Source of the DNA: Molanna angustata
Taxonomy: Eukaryota > Arthropoda > Insecta > Trichoptera > Molannidae
DNA length: 64,000 bases
Direction: 5' to 3'
Assembly: GCA_963576475.1 (NCBI GenBank)
Contig: OY754972.1
Span: forward strand, 9,321,062 to 9,385,061
The translations under genes were made by a program, and so were the position numbers. Positions 57,047 to 64,000 of the stretch are shown piece by piece. Under the pieces are notes generated by a model. The model made no database searches. It was given only the letters and a program-made list of their open reading frames with translations, and was not told the origin of the DNA. Each line of letters begins with the position of its first letter. Position 1 is the stretch's first letter.

Positions 57047-57103
57047 TGATATGGGTAATCGTGATGGTTTTGACTTCACCGGTTGGACCAGACTTGCATT
57101 GAT
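57047..57103. repeat. Fold-back element 2, right arm
   Basis: GATATGGGTAATCGTGATGG, TTTTGACTTCACCGGTTGGA, CCAGACTTGC: inverse of 55047-55104, homologous to 50699-50769. Confidence 0.8.
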
Positions 57104-57679
57104 AGAAATCATTATTAAATTTATTATTAATAGAACAGACATATTTAAATAATGAATGATTTTAATGTTATTTAAACAGTGAGTATAGCTTTGTTTAATG
57201 GGTACAATACATATATTATTGAGATCATAAACAAGTCAACAGTTAGGTAGTAGTATTGTCAATATAAATAATATATTTCGATCAATATCTTTCTTCGGTC
57301 TGAAATATTGTGTTGGTAGTTAATCTACCGAAGAAAGAAACTTTGTTAATTAAGTGGGTAATTCGTTAATGTTCCACAAGGCGCTATACTTAATTAAGCC
57401 CCGAAGTGGAAGTATTAATATCTTCGATCAAATTAATGGTCCAACTTCTCGCCTCTGATGAGAGAGAGGGAGGCAAGAGTAATACAGCATCTCCGTTGCC
57501 ATGGACCAAAACGAATAAACGAAATAAAATAAAAATAAAGTTTTTCTGATGTTGTGAGTGGAATGCTTATGTATGAGTATTTTATGGAAATAATTAAATT
57601 TGCTGCTGTACCTATTCAATTTGATTATTTTTTTCTGTCCTGAGTACATACAATAATTATTTACAAAGTTTTATTATAA
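57104..57679. other. AT-rich DNA, nothing recognised
   Basis: No gene. A local inverted pair (ATATTTCGATCAATATC... TCTTCGATCAAATTAATG) is too weak to call. Confidence 0.45.
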
Positions 57680-58597
57680 CTAGTTGCACGTAACACATGA
57701 GATCCAACTGTCGATGGCGATAGTATGTACAATTGAAGAATACGTACAAAACTTAAACACAAATTAATAAATATTTTAAGATATTTTGTTTTCTTTATAT
57801 ATAACAAGTAGGTATATAATATGTCAGGATAGGATAGTATGGAGGTCAATCTGTTTTTCCTACCCAGAATATGAAAACAGCATGATGTATGTTTGTAGAT
57901 TAAGTAGGTATCTAACTATTGAGTGAGATATTGTGTAGTGTATACTACTTTACAAATTGTATGAAACGATATCGTCATTAAATTCAATTTTTATAAAAAT
58001 TGTTAAAAATAGTTTGAGATATACTACTTCAATGTTCATATTTTTTATAGAAAATTAAATTTTCTCGTTGGGGTGTTTCGGCTTTTTTCGATATTTATAA
58101 ACATTTTCGAAATATAAGCAATTAAACACATAAATTTATCGTAAAAAAACGTTTTACTTAGTAAAAGATGTTCAAGAAAATCTAAAAAAAAAGTTGAAAT
58201 TTTGTATTTGTCTATATTCATGGCAATATTCAGCGTTCTAGCTTTTATGGTTTTTGAGATATATGGTAAAATAAAGTAAAAATTCAATAGTTGATAACCC
58301 CTGACTGAAACAAAAATTTTAATTTCTGACTATCTATATATTCTGAAATTTTGGGCGAATCAAAAGTTATAAGGGACACACAAACACACACAGACTCACT
58401 AAATGTTCTACTCCGAATTCTGAGTAAATCCATACAAAGAATATAATATATGCTGCGAAGCCTCTGAGTTTTTTGGCTCCAAATTTGGAAAAACCGTGAA
58501 AAATATAGACCGTGTATACAAATCTCGCGTATCCTGGCTTGATACTTAGTCGATATGTTAAGAGAACAAAGTTTTCTTGAACAAATCGAAAGTTGGA
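57680..58597 (-). mobile_element. Helitron-like element, full-length copy H
   Basis: On the minus strand TCCAACTTTCGATTTGTTCA ... CATCGACAGTTGGATCTCAT, GTGTTACGTGCAACTAG before T. The 3' subterminal repeat is intact, the hairpin has one change, and the GT tract is short. A sequence beyond its 5' end (58603-58800) is unrelated to the family. Confidence 0.8.
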
Positions 58598-58817
58598 TAA
58601 ATACTGTAGGTGATTTGATTATATCTTTAATTCAAAGAAACTATGGAGGTTACCATTTGACTCCTTGTGGTACTAAAATGGTGTTGGAAAATCAGTTGCA
58701 AAGCATACGAGACAATCTTTCAGAAACTATGTACCCATGTATCATGATGATTATCATCAACAAACATTTTATAGTTATTTATGATGACTTCTTGCAGCAT
58801 ATTTCATTGTTTTTCAT

Positions 58818-58910
58818 ACCATCACTGCATATCCCACAATGTGGAATACCCAGCGACAGGTGTGCACACCAGGCTCGTCACACCTAAAAAGACACTAGAT
58901 TCAAAATGAG
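58818..58910 (-). repeat. Interspersed repeat T
   Basis: ATACCATCACTGCATATCCC, ACAATGTGGAATACCCAGCG, ACAGGTGTGCACACC and CTAAAAAGACACTAG: as at 24155-24285. Confidence 0.6.
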
Positions 58911-59636
58911 TAGAGAACTTCATTGGTAAACTATGTCATTTTAGATTACCTAGCTTTTAAAGGAACACTCGAAAAAAAACAGAAAAGATTGGAAACATTG
59001 TTTGAACCCGTTGCAGAACATCTAATTACATTTTAAATATTTATTTATTTATTTGTTTCACAACAAATTATTATGTGTCACAAATTCAAATATGTAAGGA
59101 TCCCACTAAGGAGAAGCCTGCGTGTGGAAACATACCATATTAAGAGGACATATACCGCTAAAACTAGTGACTGAAAACATAATATATTAAAACCGCCTAG
59201 TGCATTATGAAGTTACGCGTAAGGGTAACTATCGCGTGCGTTAAAAATGGTTTATATGTGATTCACAATATCGGAAACGCCAATTTTTTTAATTTTTTGT
59301 ATTTTAAGAACAAACCTGACTTGAATTGTAAAAAAAATGATCGGTCATTCACTTCGATTTAATGCACGCTTTAAGCATATAAAAGATTTATTTCTCTACA
59401 ACACATAGTTATGGAGTAACTTACAAAAATGTTGTAAAAAAGGATATATTAAATAATTATTTAAGGAGAACTTATGTTAATTTTTAATATTATGTGACGA
59501 ACATTCACTAGAGAAATGTTGAAAATACTTATGGTATTTTTTTAGGAAACACATTGTTTAACATATTTAAGAAAATTGATTTAAAATTGAGGTGTATTGG
59601 TTTATATGCCCCCTTAAATGTTAAATCACAGCAACA
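58911..59636. other. AT-rich DNA, nothing recognised
   Basis: No gene or shared repeat recognised. Confidence 0.5.
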
Positions 59637-59775
59637 AATAAAGCAGGGAGATAGAGGTTGTTGTAGGAGAGAGAGAAGATGGAGAATGGGTATAAATTAA
59701 TAGTTATTAGACAGGTATTACATCATTAGTCTTTTTTAAAGAGTTGAATCGATTGAGACGTCGTAATATCATCAC
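59637..59775. repeat. Interspersed repeat shared (inverted) with 54415-54560
   Basis: GGAGATAGAGGTTGTTGTAG, AAAGAGTTGAATCGATTGAG, GACGTCGTAATATCATCACT. Confidence 0.65.
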
Positions 59776-60061
59776 TTTAAGTGTTTCATAGTCTTGCTGA
59801 TTGTACTTGAAAAGAGGAACTAAGAAATTCAGCAGAATTAATGGCACAAAAAAGCATACAAGGCACAAAAATCAATAATAAAAAGCATACTGAATGTGCC
59901 ATACAGAACAAGCTCCACAGTAATTTTCACGACTCTGGAAGTTATGATACTTCGTCAATTATACGCAAGATCTGCACTTCTATAACTACCATTTTAAACA
60001 CAACATACCCATTATTCACAATACACAACCTTCAAGAACAACAAGATCCTCTATCACCAAC
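59776..60061 (+). other. Probable upstream part of the LINE relic
   Basis: A 75-codon frame at 59841-60068 overlaps in another frame; composition suits decayed coding sequence leading into 60062. Confidence 0.35.
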
Positions 60062-60520
60062 ACAATAAATATCCCGAAGTTACAAACTACTCATGGACAA
60101 AGACACTTTAAATATTATGCCATCAAACTACATAATTGCCTACCAACCTCACTAAAACTGCTACCACAAAACACATCGTCACAAAAATACAAAAAACACA
60201 TAACAGCATGGATATATAACACCGGTTCAGAACAAATCAATACACATAATTTCACCCAATCAAATATAATTAAACTTCACATGTTTTTGTCAATAATTAT
60301 TTAATGCATAATTTAATTCAAGAATTATATACATAATGAACTATCCATGTCACACAACTGTGTAAATGTACACCTCGGCACAGGACTTATCAATACTTAT
60401 CAATAAATAATACACATACACACACATTATTATGAACACTCGCACTTAACTTCTAGCTCTAGTATGTAATTGTATTTGTAACTTCCTCATTGTATTGTTA
60501 ATAATAAATAAATAAATAAA
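60062..60520 (+). mobile_element. LINE C-terminal RT tail and 3' UTR
   Basis: The plus frame 60062-60303 reads TINIPKLQTTHGQRHFKYYA, IKLHNCLPTSLKLLPQ, KYKKHITAWIYNTGSEQINT, ending at TAA. TxxGQRxFxYxAxKLxNxLP...YKxxLxxxL is the jockey/CR1-type ending. About 200 bp of 3' UTR follow, with AATAAATAAATAAAT at 60506-60520. Confidence 0.65.
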
Positions 60521-61239
60521 TTAGCTAGTGTGGTACGATTAATATTTTATTATTTACTTAACTATTTTATTTTTGCTTGAGCATATAAAAAGTTAAGTAT
60601 GATATTATAAAGGTGTTTATACACTTGTACCTTACGTGTCTGTGAGTAAGTGTTGCTGAAGTAAACAACTTGTTGAGCCTCCGAGGCAGTACATGGTATA
60701 AATATAGTTATATATTGAAGGTAGGTATGTACTGGTTTCCACCCCACGCACTTGAGCCGACAGCCGCAAGCTTCATTTGGACGAAAAGCCTTGATCAATG
60801 ACAGGGTTTAAGGCCAAAATTGCTTTTTACTTGAACTCCATTGAACTTACTTACCTTTCATACACAAGCGTATTTTTCCTAAGTATCTTCAGTCAATTTC
60901 CGTGACATGTTTATATGTTAAGTAGGTACGCGCCTTAATAAAATTTGTAATTTCAATAAAGATTTAAAAATTTCAGAAGTTTTCAAGTTTAACAAATCAA
61001 TTTTAATTAATTATTTTTAATATGTGTAAAAATTATGTTTTTTTTTTAATAAAGAAATGTGTGAAAATCATGTTTTTTTTCCGCAACAAGTATGAACATA
61101 AAAATACATATCTTTCGTTACCTATTCAAAAAATGTGTTATTTTCTTTTGTATAGCTTCTCGGACAACTAACAGTTACTTAGGTCAAATATTAATTAATA
61201 CGCACCCTTCGGAGACTTATGATATTTATCGACTCACAG
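60521..61239. other. AT-rich DNA, nothing recognised
   Basis: 60715-60800 is slightly less AT-rich; no motif. Confidence 0.45.
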
Positions 61240-61325
61240 GTCCAGACTGAAAACACAATTAAAAACTGTGTCTCCACCGGGAATCGAATCTGGTACTCGT
61301 CACTCAAAAATCAGATATCTCACCA
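61240..61325 (-). mobile_element. SINE-2 head fragment
   Basis: The minus strand reads GTTGGTGAGATATCTGATTT, then CCAGATTCGATTCCCGGTGG and AGACACAGTTTTTAATTG: the tRNA-like head of the family at 21823-21975. Confidence 0.65.
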
Positions 61326-61624
61326 ACTTGCATATTATATATTTTATATTTTTTAAAGTATTTCATTGAAAAAGTTTTTTTTATATTTTTAAAGTAGGTA
61401 TTTGATTGATAAACCTTATTTTATATTTTTATAGTATTTAGTTGTAAAATCTTTCATCTGCAGTGTCTTTCGTTACATTAATTAAAATTAAGCAATTGTT
61501 TATACGTTTTATTCAATGAATTTCTCGATAGCTAGATAATTTAGATTTTATCTATTAAAACAAAATAGCTATCGAGAACATTCAATTAAAATGTATGAAT
61601 TGAACAGATTTACGTATATGAAAG
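61326..61624. other. AT-rich DNA with weak tandem (TTATATTTTTAAAGTA)
   Basis: TATATTTT(T/A)AAAGTA-like text repeats about three times at 61335-61435. Confidence 0.45.
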
Positions 61625-61985
61625 TTTAATGAAATTCTAACAAATTATAATGAAATTCGACCAAATTATATTGAAATTTTACCAAATTATATTGAAATTT
61701 TGCCAAGTTATAATGAATTTTTCCCAAATTATAATGAAATTTTACCAAATTATAATGAAATTTTACCAAATTATAATGAAATTCTATCAAATTATAATAA
61801 AATGTTACCAAGTTATAATGAAATTTTACCAAATTGTAATGAAATTTTATTAAATTGTAATGAAATTTTAGCATAGGTATTATAATGAAATTTTACTAAA
61901 TTATAATGAAATTTTACCATTTCATAATGAAATTTAACCAAATTATAATTGAATTTTTACCAAATTATAATGAAATTCAACCAAA
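61625..61985. repeat. 21 bp minisatellite
   Basis: Unit TTATAATGAAATTTTACCAAA repeated about 17 times with drift. Period 21 leaves frames open on both strands (seven-residue repeats such as KFHYNLV), which explains the 82- and 67-codon frames. Confidence 0.92.
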
Positions 61986-63039
61986 TAAATTATATCGCAA
62001 TATTTTAGTTTTTTCACAACATATTAAATACGTACATATACCGTAGTTCACAAAACGTCGTTAATAATTCTCAAATACAAAGTTTTATACGTATACTTAA
62101 ACAAAGTAGTATTATTTTATTTAAACTCCAATAAACCTTAAAGGTGGGTACCTACATAGTAATAATTTATGAAGATGGTTAACTATATAAGTGCTTTTAT
62201 CAACAAACGAAAATAAAATTAAAATTGTTCTCAGTAGATCGGTCGTGAGTTCAATATATACTTACATACTGTTCCAATATGCGTATAATAATTTCCATAC
62301 GATGCATAAAATGTTTGTATTTAACATCAACAAGATTCAATACATAAGTATCTATTTAATATATTAAATAAATCGATTGGGAATAACAATAAAAATATCA
62401 TCTCTTTATCTCTCCTTGATAAATATAATAATATATTTTATATGTTATATTATATCGGCCGAACTGGTAATTCACGGCGAGAGTTTGTCCTATTGTTTGA
62501 TGAAATTTATGATTGGTGCACAGTCCATGTTTTTCTTCCATACAAAACCCATCGATACCCATTGATCATCAGAGCGTGACCGACTCGCGTGCGCCGGCGT
62601 CAGGACGAAACCGATCCGAATTTACACAACATAATATTTGAGCGGAAACATTGTGATTTTTTTTCACAATAAACCAGCTTTTGTGAAGTCTTCTTTCTTT
62701 GTTTTTAGGGGTGTTGACTTGCTAAAATCCTGAGTCAACTCTTTTTCTGCGACGTGGATTGTCAACTGTCCTTCCATCTCTCAGGACGTCTTTTGTATCT
62801 TCATTAGTTAGAACTAAAATTGAAATTATTTTTTAAATTACACATGTAGGTAAAAACCAATGAGATGAAAAGAATATTTGTTAATATTTTAAGCAAATTT
62901 GATAATAATAAACTGATAAAAAATAGTTTTTTTAGTAACTGCTTTCACAACGTTCCATCTACACACAACAAGTTCGGTATCACTGAAAGGAATTAAAAAA
63001 AATGGATTTAAAAAACACGAAATCCGGTATTTAAAAATA
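61986..63039. other. Unassigned DNA; one balanced-composition patch
   Basis: 62455-62640 is less AT-rich with several CpGs (GACTCGCGTGCGCCGGCGTC) and looks single-copy; no frame or motif recognised. Confidence 0.4.
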
Positions 63040-63544
63040 AGGTTTTTTATTAATATAGGCACCAATATATAGATACATATAGTTATATTTATACAAATTT
63101 TCAGACTTCTAGCTTTTATATTTTTTGAGATATAAGAAAATATAAAATATGACTGGAACAAAAAATTCAAAATTCTAATTTTTTTGTTGGCCTAAAACTA
63201 AATTCTATATTTTCTGAAATTTTGGACTCTGTGCATCAAGATTATCAAAAGTTATAAAGGACCTTATGAATAGTAAATTTTATATTTTTATTCTATTTTC
63301 TAATTGTGATAAATATACATATATGCTTCCAAACGTTAGCGTTTGAATAGAAAGGACACACACAGCGACACACTAAATGTTCTACTCTGAATTCTAAGTT
63401 TATCCATACACATATTTAACATATATACTGCGAAGCCTCTAAGTTGGTGTCTTTTGAATGTAAATTTGAAAAAAACATGAAAAATGTAGACCTGGCCACA
63501 CAAAACCTCGCGGATCTTGCCTTGAAACGTTGTCGACAGTCGGA
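63040..63544 (-). mobile_element. Helitron-like element, degenerate copy I
   Basis: The minus strand begins TCCGACTGTCGACAACGTTT and keeps the core CTTAGAGGCTTCGCAGTATA and TAGAACATTTAGTG; its 3' half is lost. A ~90 bp unrelated insert at about 63262-63352 is flanked by GGAC and carries AAACGTTAGCGTTT. Confidence 0.7.
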
Positions 63545-64000
63545 TAAATTTCCTCTTGTCAATACTTGAATTTAAAGAGTATAATGTGTGCTGTTGTACG
63601 ATGACTGCATCGTGACTTTAGACCGGCGCGGCCCTGTCAAAGGACACATTTAAGCATGCCCCAAATAAACTGAATAAGATAATATAAAAAAAATCAACAA
63701 TAAACATTATCGTACATATATGTATACAAAAAGTAGCAACGTGAAAACTGTATTAGTACCCATTGCAGCTGAAATCAAATTTACCTTCAACAAACAAACT
63801 TTGTGCTTCAAATAATTTCGTGTTTTTTTTGTATTGGTGTATATTGTACAAACATTATTATAGTGTGGAGATATTAACCGTAAGCCATTTTGAATAGATT
63901 CTTTGCTATTTTAAGTCACTATAAAAAAATATATTTTTTAAAATGACTTTATTAATAACATTTTTTTACAGTAAAAACTTTTCTAGACTATTGTTTAAAT
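63545..64000. other. AT-rich DNA to window edge
   Basis: No gene or shared repeat recognised. Confidence 0.5.

Noticed and set aside
61626..61874. Asn/Tyr-rich repeat protein
   Set aside because: By-product of a 21 bp minisatellite.

Overview
The window looks like insect nuclear DNA, most likely lepidopteran. That is an inference from three things: strong AT richness, the many short TACCTACC / GTAGGTAC runs, and the mix of transposon relics. There is no bacterial gene organisation, no rRNA or intact tRNA gene, and no long open reading frame that can be assigned to a host protein. It reads as a large intergenic or intronic stretch built from transposable-element debris and tandem repeats.

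Layout. 1-5 kb: a SINE set in a minisatellite with higher-order structure, then a diverged ~130-160 bp tandem array. 5-12 kb: LINE 3' ends, two copies of an unnamed ~340 bp interspersed repeat ('R340') and one unexplained 109-codon reading frame (7908-8237). 12.4-12.8 kb: a near-perfect ~170 bp-arm inverted repeat. 15.2-15.4 kb: the best host-exon candidate, with branch site, polypyrimidine tract, AG acceptor, a short ATG frame and a consensus GTAAGT donor. 15.6-19.6 kb: a cluster of four ~1 kb Helitron-like non-autonomous elements, one inverted, forming a ~0.66 kb-arm hairpin inside an older ~75-90 bp tandem array. 20-26 kb: LINE fragments, a terminal-inverted-repeat element, a second SINE family and a CpG-rich patch. 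26-36 kb: minisatellites (30, 24 and 41 bp units), SINE copies and a further Helitron-like copy. 36-45 kb: mostly single-copy-looking AT-rich DNA with LINE 3' ends. 45-52 kb: a ~460 bp direct duplication, R340 copies, LINE fragments and a fold-back element split by a LINE. 52-54 kb: two minisatellites, one cut by a LINE insertion with a target-site duplication. 55-57 kb: a four-layer nest (fold-back, LINE, hAT, hAT with a transposase C-terminus disrupted by 58 bp tandem repeats), both hAT insertions with perfect 8 bp target duplications. 57-64 kb: two more inverted Helitron-like copies, a LINE 3' end, a SINE and a 21 bp minisatellite.

The coding relics are almost all C-terminal tails of non-LTR retrotransposon ORF2, as expected from 5' truncation during target-primed reverse transcription. 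I found no complete autonomous element and no candidate for a new host defence or metabolic system. The most informative structures are the nested hAT insertions, the Helitron-like hairpin cluster, the conserved stem-loop in one LINE 3' tail, and the possible start exon at 15.4 kb.
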